5,930 bases of DNA from Acidobacteriaceae bacterium (GCA_019245255.1 JAFARV010000278.1:1-5930), one strand, 5' to 3'; counted from the stretch's first letter, positions 1 to 5,930 are shown. Translations and numbers: made by a program. The notes: generated by a model from the letters alone, not told the origin.

Positions 1-153
1 CAACTTGGACAGCAGGTTTATTCAAATCAAGAACAGGTTGTCAATCTTGGTGGCCAACCCGGTTCCCAAACGGCCCCCAGCGTGGAGCTATTTCCAATGC
101 CTGCAATCCCGTACTACCCGCGCGCCTGTTATTTTGGACACGAGTGGATCTAA
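1..153 (+). CDS. C-terminal end of an unrecognised protein (partial, cut by left edge)
   Basis: Reading frame 1 is open from the first base and ends at a TAA at 151-153, giving the last 50 residues of a protein whose start lies outside the window. The fragment is rich in Gln, Asn, Gly and Pro in its first half (QVVNLGGQPGSQTAPS). It ends in an aromatic, proline-containing tail (FPMPAIPYYPRACYFGHEWI). All three plus frames are open here, so openness alone proves little. I favour frame 1 because its base composition by codon position (about 61, 42 and 50% GC at positions 1, 2 and 3, hand count) has the usual low second position. It also stops exactly at the convergent neighbour, overlapping that gene's stop by three bases. 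I do not recognise the family. The low-complexity, Pro/Gly/Gln-rich composition could suit a secreted or surface protein, but no domain is visible. The main alternative is noncoding DNA. Confidence 0.5.
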   Translation, partial: QLGQQVYSNQEQVVNLGGQPGSQTAPSVELFPMPAIPYYPRACYFGHEWI

Positions 154-162
154 ACCCACTCG
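141..162. other. Perfect 7-bp hairpin at the convergent gene junction, with both stop codons in its loop
   Basis: CGAGTGG at 141-147 pairs perfectly with CCACTCG at 156-162 around an 8-nt loop (ATCTAAAC). The loop holds the TAA of the plus-strand frame (151-153) and, on the other strand, the TAG of the aminopeptidase gene (150-152). A stem at the junction of two converging genes suggests a shared transcript-end structure. Neither strand has a T-run after the stem, so it is not a canonical intrinsic terminator. It could instead stabilise RNA 3' ends or be chance. Confidence 0.45.
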
Positions 163-1415
163 CCCCTGCGCATCACCGGTTCGCTGGATCGGTCGGCGTT
201 GATTCCGTCCACGTCGACCTCGCCGGACCCGATCATCCAGTCCACGTGAATCAGGCTTTCATTCGCGCCGCGTGCAAAACGTTCCTCGGTGCTGAGTGAA
301 TCGCTGTTGCGCATGCAGGTGCTGTATGCCTGACCGAGCGCAATGTGACTGGCAGCATTTTCATCGAACAGCGTGTTCCAGTACAGAATCCCGCTCGCAG
401 CTACCGGTGACGAGTGCGGAACAAGCGCCACTTCCCCAAGCTTGCGCGCACCCTCATCGGTATCGAGCATTCCGCGGAGCACCTGTTCGCCCTGGGTTGA
501 TCGCGCTTCGACAACGCTGCCCCTCTCGAACCGGACTTCGATGTTCTCGATCAGGGCACCCTGATACGACAGTGGTTTCGTGCTGCGAACAACTCCATCG
601 ACGCGATCCTTATGTGGGGTTGTAAAGACCTCTTCGGTCGGCATGTTAGGGATACAGCGTATTCCGTTGCGCGACATGGTTGCTCCGCCGAGCCACAGGT
701 GATCGTCAGCGAGCCCAACGCGCAGGTCTGTCCCGGGACCGCGGAAATGCAGCGCCGAGTAACGTTTGCCGTTCAAAATATCGACCCGGCGCTCGAGAGC
801 GGTTGTGTGTTTCTTCCAGGCGGCAACTGGATCTGACGCGTTGGCGCGTGTCGCTGCGAAAATGCCATCCCAGAGGTGCGACATCGCATCTTGCTCCGAT
901 TCGTTCGGAAATACGAGCTTGGCCCAAGCGGGCGTGGCGCTCGGAACAATCGTCCAATTGATTTCATGCCGGGCGATAAGTTCCAGCGCCGGCCGGCTCG
1001 CTTTCGACATAGCCACATTTGCGCGCGCTACTTTGGCGGGTTCTTCGTTCGCGAGCAGGGCAGGATTTGATCCCGTGATCGCAAGACGAGCTGTGCCACT
1101 CGCGTAAGCTGCTGCCAGCCCGTTATAAAACCATTCTGGTGCACGGTCGAACATCGTGTCCGATGCATAACGGAAGCGCAGCAACGTGGCCTCGTCGTCG
1201 ACAAAAAGCGTGGTCACGAGCGATGCTCCTGCTTTGTACGCCTGCTCAGTAATACGGCGCGCCAGAGCGAGAGCCTCGAGCGGAGCCGTCATCACGAGCT
1301 CCTGACCACGGGCAAGGTTCAAACCGACTCGTACTGCGACTTCTGCCAGCCGGTCCAGATTCTCAGCGAGCCCGGCTTGGGAATCTGACTCAAGAGACGC
1401 GATGGTGGGGGTCAC
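150..1415 (-). CDS. M29-family metallo-aminopeptidase
   Basis: This 421-residue cytoplasmic enzyme of peptidase family M29 (AmpS / aminopeptidase T type) removes N-terminal amino acids from peptides using a co-catalytic pair of divalent metals. The length matches the family (about 410-420). The N-terminal half is the substrate-binding alpha/beta region, starting with the typical LAEVAVRVGLNLARGQEL stretch at about 23-40. The C-terminal half carries the metal-site residues in the expected order and spacing: E262 in NMPTEEVFTTP, E328 in KLGEVALV, H357 and Y364 in ASHIALGQAY, and H390 and D392 in IHVDWMIGS. No key residue is missing. The start is a GTG at 1413-1415; only a weak purine stretch (AGAAG) precedes it, but the family N-terminus fits this position. 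The gene lies 33 nt downstream of the 154-aa gene and may be read from the same message. Exact substrate preference cannot be read from the sequence. Confidence 0.95.
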   Translation of the reverse strand: MTPTIASLESDSQAGLAENLDRLAEVAVRVGLNLARGQELVMTAPLEALALARRITEQAYKAGASLVTTLFVDDEATLLRFRYASDTMFDRAPEWFYNGLAAAYASGTARLAITGSNPALLANEEPAKVARANVAMSKASRPALELIARHEINWTIVPSATPAWAKLVFPNESEQDAMSHLWDGIFAATRANASDPVAAWKKHTTALERRVDILNGKRYSALHFRGPGTDLRVGLADDHLWLGGATMSRNGIRCIPNMPTEEVFTTPHKDRVDGVVRSTKPLSYQGALIENIEVRFERGSVVEARSTQGEQVLRGMLDTDEGARKLGEVALVPHSSPVAASGILYWNTLFDENAASHIALGQAYSTCMRNSDSLSTEERFARGANESLIHVDWMIGSGEVDVDGINADRSSEPVMRRGEWV

Positions 1416-1433
1416 ACTTCTATTGTGCCGCTG

Positions 1434-1445
1434 GCGCGATCGCGC
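1434..1445. repeat. 12-bp perfect palindrome GCGCGATCGCGC in the gap before the aminopeptidase gene
   Basis: GCGCGATCGCGC reads the same on both strands and fills part of the 33-nt gap 1416-1448, ending 18 nt upstream of the aminopeptidase GTG. It contains the octamer GCGATCGC, which also occurs at 3384-3391 and 4891-4898. It could be a protein-binding site or simply a base-composition motif. Nothing in the sequence shows a function. Confidence 0.3.
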
Positions 1446-1448
1446 ACA

Positions 1449-1913
1449 TCACCACGACCATGTGAACGGAATACCCCGAAGGTGCTCAACCTCGCTAATG
1501 ATGCCGTTTATGGCTTGTTGAAGCTGATTCAGGACAATCGTGTAATCGTAGCTGGAACCGCGACGTGATGTCGGATGCGCCATCATTTTGTTGAAGATCC
1601 AACAGGGACTGGCAACCTGAAAGGAACTACCGTACAGCGTGCGCAAGGATGCAATCAATCCCTTTAGCTTTGCGTACTTCGAGTTGCTCCGCCAATCGGG
1701 GAAGAGATTTTCGAGCGTAATGTCATCGGGTTGACTGCCTCTCGTGAGGAAGACTTCACACAGAATGCGGGTGTGTAAGACAGCACTTTCCTCAATGGCG
1801 TTTTGGCAGACCTTTGGCTGCTCTGTAAAGCCCGGCTTTAGCAGTTCCTGGTGTGTGGCCCGGAACATCCTCACTTCGTAAGCGACTACCTGCCACAGAT
1901 CGGGAGTGGGCAT
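1449..1913 (-). CDS. Uncharacterised 154-aa protein, probably all-helical
   Basis: I do not recognise a named domain here. The protein is soluble-looking, with no signal peptide or membrane segment, and probably mostly helical. Visible landmarks are an EESAVLHTRILCEVF helix (41-55), an acidic DDITLENLF segment (63-71), an FNKMMAHPTSRR stretch (107-118), and a C-terminal helix with alternating hydrophobics (about 124-146). The order 'helix with H-x-R, then DD-x-x-x-x-x-x-F, then NK-x-x-x-H-x-x-x-R' resembles a widespread group of short uncharacterised bacterial proteins. That resemblance is from memory and needs a profile search. HEPN-like folds were considered, but no clear R-x4-6-H motif is seen. 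GC over 1441-1920 is about 52-53% by hand count, lower than the 57-62% of sampled neighbouring coding stretches, which hints at a recent arrival. The ATG at 1911-1913 has no good Shine-Dalgarno. It lies 54 nt after the dehydrogenase stop and 33 nt before the aminopeptidase start. Confidence 0.75.
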   Translation of the reverse strand: MPTPDLWQVVAYEVRMFRATHQELLKPGFTEQPKVCQNAIEESAVLHTRILCEVFLTRGSQPDDITLENLFPDWRSNSKYAKLKGLIASLRTLYGSSFQVASPCWIFNKMMAHPTSRRGSSYDYTIVLNQLQQAINGIISEVEHLRGIPFTWSW

Positions 1914-1967
1914 GAAGGCTCGTGGACTTAGGAGAACACAGCCGCGATGCGATTCTCCGCGAACCCG

Positions 1968-3545
1968 TTACCCGATCTTTTCTGCGATGCTCTTTGCCTG
2001 AACGAACTGCAAAAGGTAGTCAGGGCCGCCGGCCTTAGAGTCAGTGCCCGACATGTTAAACCCGCCAAAGGGATGCGCGCCGACCATTGCGCCCGTGCAT
2101 TTGCGGTTGATGTACAGATTGCCGACAAAGAACTGCCGCTTCGCCTTCGCTGCTTTTTCAGGATTGTTAGTGAAGACCGCTCCCGTCAAGCCATACTGCG
2201 AGTCATTGGCTAGCCGCAACGCGTCATCGAAGTCCCTGGCTTTTGAAACCGCAAGTACCGGACCGAAAATCTCTTCCTGGAAGATGCGTGCCTTTGAGTC
2301 CACGTCCGCAATGACGGTCGGCTTCACGAAGTAGCCCTCGTCCCGGGCGGCTGTTCCACCCGCGATCAAACGGCCTTCGCCTTTCCCGACCTCGATGTAT
2401 TCCAAGATGCTGCGTTGTGCACGCTCATTGATCACCGGGCCCATATAGTTGCTCGGGTCTTCGGGGGGTCCAATCGTGAGCGTCTCAACCTTTGCTTTTA
2501 ACTTATCGAGAAAGGTGTCATACACTGCCTGATCCACGATTGCGCGCGAACAGGCAGAGCACTTCTGCCCCTGATAACCGAATGCCGAGAAGAGAACGCC
2601 CGTGACTGCCTGGTCGAGGTCCGCTTCACGGTCGACCACGATCGCATCCTTGCCCCCCATTTCAGCAATGACGCGCTTGATCCAGAGTTGCCCCTTCGGA
2701 GTCTTCGCGGCGAGTTCGTTAATGTGCAAACCAACGTCGCGCGACCCGGTAAATGAGACGAAGCGCGTCTTGGGATGAGAGACCAGAACATCGCCGATTG
2801 CGCCTCCGCTGCCGGTTAGCAGCGAAAAGCTCTGCGCAGGGAACCCCGCCTCGAGCAATGCTTGGGCGAACTTCGCCGCGATGGTAGGAGTGTCGCTAGA
2901 CGGTTTGATGATGACCGTATTGCCGGTCACCAAGGCTGCGGTCGCCATCCCGACGAGGATGGCGAGAGGAAAGTTCCACGGCGGGATCACAACACCGACC
3001 CCAAGCGGGATGTAGACCATCTCGTCGCGTTCACCCGTTAGCTGCACAATCGGTTGGGAGCCGGACAACCTGAGAGCGTGGCGCGCGTAGTACTCACAAA
3101 AGTCGATTGCTTCCGAAACGTCGGCTTCCGCTTCGGCCCAACTCTTCCCCGCTTCGAACACTAGCCACGCATCGAACTCGTATTTGCGCTCGCGGAAAAT
3201 GGATGCGAGCCGGAACAGCAGTTCGGCGCGTTCCTCCATTGCGCGTTGGGACCATTCGGGGAAGAAGTTGAATGCTGCCTCCACCGCATCCATCGCATCC
3301 TGTGCGGTCCCTTTCTGATGAATGCCGATCAACTCGGATGGCCGAGCCGGGTTTCGCGATTCCAGCTTCTCGCTGGTGCGCCGGCGATCGCCGGCAATCA
3401 ACAAGTCATACTCTTGGCCGAACTGCGCGCGTACATTTGCCAACGCGGCGCGCATTTTTTCCGCTTTCCCGGTCTGGCTGAAATCCGTGTACGGCTCGTT
3501 CGTGAAGGCTGCGACCTGCCGTGTTTCCGTGAGAACTGCTGGCAT
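1968..3545 (-). CDS. pruA: L-glutamate gamma-semialdehyde dehydrogenase (1-pyrroline-5-carboxylate dehydrogenase)
   Basis: This cytoplasmic NAD(P)+-dependent enzyme oxidises L-glutamate gamma-semialdehyde, the open form of 1-pyrroline-5-carboxylate, to glutamate. It acts in proline and arginine/ornithine breakdown. The 525 residues match the stand-alone PruA/RocA type, not the PutA fusion, as no proline dehydrogenase domain precedes it. Aldehyde dehydrogenase landmarks are all present: N191 in PPWNFP (oxyanion), K214 in VIIKPS (cofactor), FTGSRDVG at 265-272 (nucleotide-binding loop), E295 in EMGGKDA (general base), C329 in GQKCSACS (nucleophile) and EEIFGP at 424-429. The C-terminal GAMVGAHPFGGFNMSGTDSK at about 485-504 matches the anchor loop that holds the substrate carboxylate and amine in this subfamily. 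An AAAGGT Shine-Dalgarno 8 nt before the ATG at 3543-3545 supports the start. The YtxH-like gene ends 25 nt upstream, so the two are probably co-transcribed. The symbol rocA would serve equally. Confidence 0.97.
   Translation of the reverse strand: MPAVLTETRQVAAFTNEPYTDFSQTGKAEKMRAALANVRAQFGQEYDLLIAGDRRRTSEKLESRNPARPSELIGIHQKGTAQDAMDAVEAAFNFFPEWSQRAMEERAELLFRLASIFRERKYEFDAWLVFEAGKSWAEAEADVSEAIDFCEYYARHALRLSGSQPIVQLTGERDEMVYIPLGVGVVIPPWNFPLAILVGMATAALVTGNTVIIKPSSDTPTIAAKFAQALLEAGFPAQSFSLLTGSGGAIGDVLVSHPKTRFVSFTGSRDVGLHINELAAKTPKGQLWIKRVIAEMGGKDAIVVDREADLDQAVTGVLFSAFGYQGQKCSACSRAIVDQAVYDTFLDKLKAKVETLTIGPPEDPSNYMGPVINERAQRSILEYIEVGKGEGRLIAGGTAARDEGYFVKPTVIADVDSKARIFQEEIFGPVLAVSKARDFDDALRLANDSQYGLTGAVFTNNPEKAAKAKRQFFVGNLYINRKCTGAMVGAHPFGGFNMSGTDSKAGGPDYLLQFVQAKSIAEKIG
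3380..3395. repeat. 16-bp perfect palindrome inside the dehydrogenase gene
   Basis: GCCGGCGATCGCCGGC is a perfect inverted repeat with no loop. It lies within the codons for the AGDRR stretch near residue 52 of the dehydrogenase. The centre is again the octamer GCGATCGC. It is explained by coding sequence and high GC, so a separate role is not established. Confidence 0.35.
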
Positions 3546-3553
3546 AAAGCGTT

Positions 3554-3559
3554 ACCTTT
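3554..3559 (-). promoter_or_regulatory. Ribosome binding site of the dehydrogenase gene
   Basis: AAAGGT on the minus strand lies 8 nt before the ATG at 3543-3545. It sits in the 25-nt gap after the YtxH-like gene and fixes the start of the 525-aa product. Confidence 0.7.
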
Positions 3560-3570
3560 ACTTGGATCAA

Positions 3571-3855
3571 CTAAATGGCGTCGTTGATTCGCTTTTCGGC
3601 GATCTGCCGCCCGCGTTCGAACATATCCGCCGCTTCCTCGGCGATTTCGCGGCCTCGCTCGTACAACTCACGCCCGCGGTCGACGATCTCCTGGCTTGAG
3701 TTGCTGAGAGCCTTGCGGCCCCGCTCGGCTTGTTTCCTCAACCGCCGCCGTGTATCCTCGCCGGACTCCGGCGCAATTAGCAGGGCGACTGCCGCGCCCA
3801 GAACCACTCCGCCGGCGAACCAAAGCAGGCCGGTGCCAGTATCGTTGCGTTCCAA
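3571..3855 (-). CDS. YtxH-like small membrane protein with a charged helical tail
   Basis: This 94-residue protein has one N-terminal membrane segment (about residues 9-28, LLWFAGGVVLGAAVALLIAP). It is followed by the PESGEDTRRRLRKQAERG stretch typical of YtxH-domain proteins, whose biochemical role is not established (the Bacillus member is linked to general stress). The rest is a highly charged amphipathic helix with a recurring R-G-R motif at about 60-62, 67-69 and 81-83 (DRGRELYERGREIAEE, FERGRQIAEK). This suggests a coiled-coil or surface-lying helix, with the tail probably on the cytoplasmic side. The start is a TTG at 3853-3855, chosen because a strong GGAGGT Shine-Dalgarno lies 7 nt upstream. 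The gene is separated from comEC by an 89-nt gap with a tandem repeat and is followed 25 nt later by the dehydrogenase gene, so it may be first in a new transcript. No direct link to proline metabolism is known. Confidence 0.88.
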   Translation of the reverse strand: MERNDTGTGLLWFAGGVVLGAAVALLIAPESGEDTRRRLRKQAERGRKALSNSSQEIVDRGRELYERGREIAEEAADMFERGRQIAEKRINDAI

Positions 3856-3862
3856 GGTGGAA

Positions 3863-3868
3863 ACCTCC
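3863..3868 (-). promoter_or_regulatory. Strong Shine-Dalgarno that sets a TTG start
   Basis: GGAGGT on the minus strand lies 7 nt before the TTG at 3853-3855. The strength and spacing support TTG as the start of the YtxH-like protein; no ATG is in frame nearby. Confidence 0.75.
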
Positions 3869-3875
3869 GCTTTTA

Positions 3876-3933
3876 TTCTATTGCGCGGATGAATTTTCTA
3901 TTGCGCAGATGAATTCCACTGCGCGGAAGCAAG
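3876..3933. repeat. 20-bp tandem repeat, two near-perfect copies plus one degenerate copy
   Basis: Copy 1 (3876-3895, TTCTATTGCGCGGATGAATT) and copy 2 (3896-3915) abut directly and differ at one position (G to A). A third, weaker copy at 3914-3933 matches 14 of 20 positions, keeping the TGCGCGGA core. The array fills most of the 89-nt gap between the comEC stop and the YtxH-like gene, just upstream of that gene's Shine-Dalgarno. The 20-bp period is close to two helical turns, so bound proteins would sit on nearly the same DNA face. It may be an operator or promoter element, or a plain replication-slippage product. No convincing -35/-10 pair was found. Confidence 0.7.
3903..3924. other. 6-bp hairpin between copies of the tandem repeat
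   Basis: GCGCAG (3903-3908) pairs with CTGCGC (3919-3924) around a 10-nt loop that contains GAATTC. Two G-T pairs could extend the stem. It lies 20 nt past the comEC stop and might help end the comEC message. No T-run follows on the minus strand, so an intrinsic terminator is not supported. Confidence 0.3.
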
Positions 3934-3944
3934 CGTCAGGGATT

Positions 3945-5930
3945 TCAGTGATTGAAACTCCGCACCTCAACCTTATCGCCGTCTGTGCGGAACGTGAGCA
4001 GGCCATTCTCATCTGTACGGAAGACTTTGATCCCATACTCCGCCAGCCTCTTCAGAACGGTCGGGTGCGGGTGGTGAAACTGGTTTTTGTAACCGTCGGA
4101 TATGAACGCGAACTGCGGTGTCAATTGCGAAAGCAGGTCATCCCCGGAGGACGTCTTGCTGCCGTGGTGCCCAACCTTGAGCAAAGTGACCGGACGCAAC
4201 TGCGCATCCGCAACCATCTCTTCTTCCGATGGGAGTTCTGCGTCGCCTTCGAGCACAACCCTTCGTTTGCCGTACGTGAGTTCGAGTACCAGCGAATCAT
4301 TGTTCTCGGCGTGATCTTCGGCATGGTAATCCGGCGCGGGCGCCAGGATACGAATCTGAACGCCGCCAATGGTCCGGTCCGGCACGCCGCGGAGCAACCA
4401 TTTGACGGCCACATGATCGTCAGCTGCATGGGTCTCTACCGTGTGCCACTCCGGCGTCTCCGGTTCAGGCCCGGCCCAGAGCTCTGCAGGCCGGAAATTA
4501 TCGAGCACGGCGGCTGCTCCCGCCATATGATCCGAGTGTCCGTGCGTGATAACCACATAATCGAGGTGGCGGATGCGCCGGCTCCAGAGATAAGGCGAAA
4601 CTACGTCCTCACCGATATCGATTTGCGGCTTGCGTTTCATTCGCTCTAATCCCGGGAATCCGCCCGCGTCAACGAGCATCGTTTGACCGTTCGGAAAAGC
4701 AACCAGGATGCTGTCGCCCTGGCCCACGTCAATTGCGCTCACCTCCAGGGTTCCCGGGGTAAGCAGAGACCTCCACGGTTGCAGACAAATGGCCGTAAAT
4801 AGCGAGAGCGCGCAGACGAGCGCTGCGGCGACACCGAAACGATTACCGCGACGGATCGCGTAAGCAAGCACAATTAAAGCGACCGAAAAGGCGATCGCGA
4901 TCCAAAGTGGCAGGGCGGCGAGACGCCACGCTGGTTCGAACCGCACATGCCAGCTGGCAGCCGCTTCCGCGCAACGCAGAAGAGTAGCCGTGATCACCGC
5001 GAGCGCATGCCACCCGGTCGCGATTGTGAAAAACCCGAGCGGCACGATGGCAGAGAGTAATGGGACGACAATGAGGTTCGCCGACAGACCTGTCATCGAG
5101 AGGCGGTGGAAGTAGGCGATCATCGGGAGCGCAAGCCCGAACTGGACACATGCCGAGACAATCACCATGTCCAGTACCAAAGCCGAGAGGATTGCCAGCT
5201 TTCCCACCATCCATTGCGTTTTAGCCAGTGAAATCCGGGTCCAAACAGAGATCGTCTCTGCAAGCAACCGAAGTTCGACGCGCCACTCCGCTGCACGCTC
5301 CTCGACTTTCGGATCGTAGCCGGTCTGTTCGAAGCGTTTCACCGAAGCGCGGAGCGGCCGGCTCCATCGCTCCATGACGGGGACTGCGAAACAGGCAATT
5401 GCTGCTGCCGAAAGGAATGATAACTGGAAGCTTGGATCGAAGAGCTGGTCGGGCGCAAAGAGCAAATAAACGATTCCGACGAAACCGAGGACGTTCAGTA
5501 CACGCGTTTTTCGGAAGAATAGACTCGCGAACAGGAAAAGAGTGAACCCGCCGGCGGCCCTAATGGCAGGTGCGTTTAAGCCTGAGATGAAGACGTATAT
5601 CCAGGCCACAACCGTCGCCGCTGTCAGGGCAGGGAGCCGACGCAACCCTATCAGCCAAAAAAGGAATACTAACGTTCCGGCTAGCACGGAAATATGCAGG
5701 CCTGAGATGACCAGCGCATGATAGGTGCCGGTCACCCGGAAGTCCTCCGTCCAGCGCCGCTCGACTCCGCCCGTTTCGCCGAGCAAGGTGGCCTGCAACA
5801 AACCGAGCGTATGTTGATCATCCGGATACAACTCGGCCAAACGCTCCAGCGCGGCAGTCCGCAAGTCGTACAACCATCCCACGGCACGCGCGCCGCACCG
5901 TCCCGAAAGCCGCCGTACATCGTCCGGCCC
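3945..5930 (-). CDS. comEC: DNA internalisation competence protein ComEC/Rec2 (partial, N-terminus outside window)
   Basis: ComEC forms the inner-membrane channel that passes single-stranded DNA into the cytoplasm during natural transformation. The frame stays open to the right edge, giving 661 residues; a GTG at 5880-5882 is internal, since full proteins are usually 700-850 residues. Numbering from that GTG, the Competence domain starts near 24 and carries the hallmark TGTYHALVISGLHI at 51-64, followed by about eight to ten hydrophobic segments up to 366. The metallo-beta-lactamase-like domain fills 379-645: IDVGQGDS at 384-391, the metal-site motif THGHSDH (H447, H449, D451, H452), NNDS at 527-530, GD at 546-547 and KVGHHGSKTSS at 569-579. 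The metal-binding motif is intact, which fits an active nuclease-type domain that may degrade the non-transforming strand. A charge-rich stretch at about 171-222 interrupts the membrane region. The missing part should hold the first membrane helices and OB-like domain. No other competence genes are in the window. Confidence 0.97.
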   Translation of the reverse strand, partial: GPDDVRRLSGRCGARAVGWLYDLRTAALERLAELYPDDQHTLGLLQATLLGETGGVERRWTEDFRVTGTYHALVISGLHISVLAGTLVFLFWLIGLRRLPALTAATVVAWIYVFISGLNAPAIRAAGGFTLFLFASLFFRKTRVLNVLGFVGIVYLLFAPDQLFDPSFQLSFLSAAAIACFAVPVMERWSRPLRASVKRFEQTGYDPKVEERAAEWRVELRLLAETISVWTRISLAKTQWMVGKLAILSALVLDMVIVSACVQFGLALPMIAYFHRLSMTGLSANLIVVPLLSAIVPLGFFTIATGWHALAVITATLLRCAEAAASWHVRFEPAWRLAALPLWIAIAFSVALIVLAYAIRRGNRFGVAAALVCALSLFTAICLQPWRSLLTPGTLEVSAIDVGQGDSILVAFPNGQTMLVDAGGFPGLERMKRKPQIDIGEDVVSPYLWSRRIRHLDYVVITHGHSDHMAGAAAVLDNFRPAELWAGPEPETPEWHTVETHAADDHVAVKWLLRGVPDRTIGGVQIRILAPAPDYHAEDHAENNDSLVLELTYGKRRVVLEGDAELPSEEEMVADAQLRPVTLLKVGHHGSKTSSGDDLLSQLTPQFAFISDGYKNQFHHPHPTVLKRLAEYGIKVFRTDENGLLTFRTDGDKVEVRSFNH

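Noticed and set aside
1..149. Possible tRNA or other RNA gene at the left edge
   Set aside because: No cloverleaf arms, T-loop consensus or CCA end found on either strand.
5..202. Plus-strand 65-aa frame at the left edge
   Set aside because: GC by codon position is lowest at position 1, which is atypical of coding DNA, and it overlaps the aminopeptidase 3' end. Frame 1 (1-153) fits better.
1449..1913. HEPN ribonuclease or toxin reading of the 154-aa protein
   Set aside because: The R-x4-6-H signature is not clearly present and no partner antitoxin gene is adjacent.
1947..2213. Plus-strand 88-aa frame preceded by AGGAG at 1930-1934
   Set aside because: It lies antisense to the end of the dehydrogenase gene, the AGGAG is 12 nt from the ATG, and the protein has no family features. 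The well-supported dehydrogenase explains the sequence.
3870..3905. Sigma70-type promoter with TAGAAT (3880-3875 on minus) as -10
   Set aside because: No acceptable -35 hexamer lies 16-18 bp upstream, so a promoter call is not supported even though one is likely in this gap.
3876..3933. CRISPR-like array
   Set aside because: The units abut with no spacers, and only two good copies exist.
3750..4649. Plus-strand 299-aa open frame
   Set aside because: It runs antisense through the YtxH-like gene, the tandem repeat and the ComEC metallo-beta-lactamase domain. Its sequence is Arg-rich with no motifs, as expected for the opposite strand of GC-rich coding DNA.

Overview
This is a compact, gene-dense bacterial window of moderately high GC. 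Hand counts of sampled stretches give about 57-62% in coding DNA. Five genes run leftwards on the minus strand, and the C-terminal end of one plus-strand gene sits at the left edge. The styles of the ComEC, pyrroline-5-carboxylate dehydrogenase and M29 aminopeptidase proteins resemble soil Acidobacteria. That placement is recalled from family style, not from a search, and is tentative. No rRNA, tRNA, CRISPR array, insertion sequence, integrase or phage gene is visible.

Layout from right to left, following minus-strand transcription. The right edge cuts into comEC (3945-5930), the inner-membrane DNA-uptake channel with its C-terminal metallo-beta-lactamase-like domain; its N-terminus lies outside the window. 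An 89-nt gap follows, holding a 20-bp tandem repeat and a small hairpin. Next is a 94-aa YtxH-like membrane protein with a TTG start and a strong Shine-Dalgarno. 25 nt later comes L-glutamate gamma-semialdehyde dehydrogenase (pruA/rocA type), the second step of proline catabolism. After 54 nt there is an unrecognised 154-aa protein of lower GC, and after another 33 nt an M29-family metallo-aminopeptidase. The aminopeptidase stop codon overlaps the stop of a convergent plus-strand reading frame that enters from the left edge, and both stops lie in the loop of a perfect 7-bp hairpin.

The short gaps between the four leftmost minus-strand genes allow a single transcript starting in the repeat-bearing gap at 3856-3944. 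An aminopeptidase that releases amino acids beside a dehydrogenase that oxidises the proline/ornithine breakdown intermediate to glutamate would fit a modest peptide and amino-acid catabolism theme. This is inference, because no proline dehydrogenase or transporter is present.

Most of the window is ordinary housekeeping sequence. The items most worth a second look are the tandem repeat upstream of the YtxH gene, the 154-aa orphan, the stop-in-loop convergent junction, and three copies of the octamer GCGATCGC. I see no clear evidence of a new defence or mobile system.
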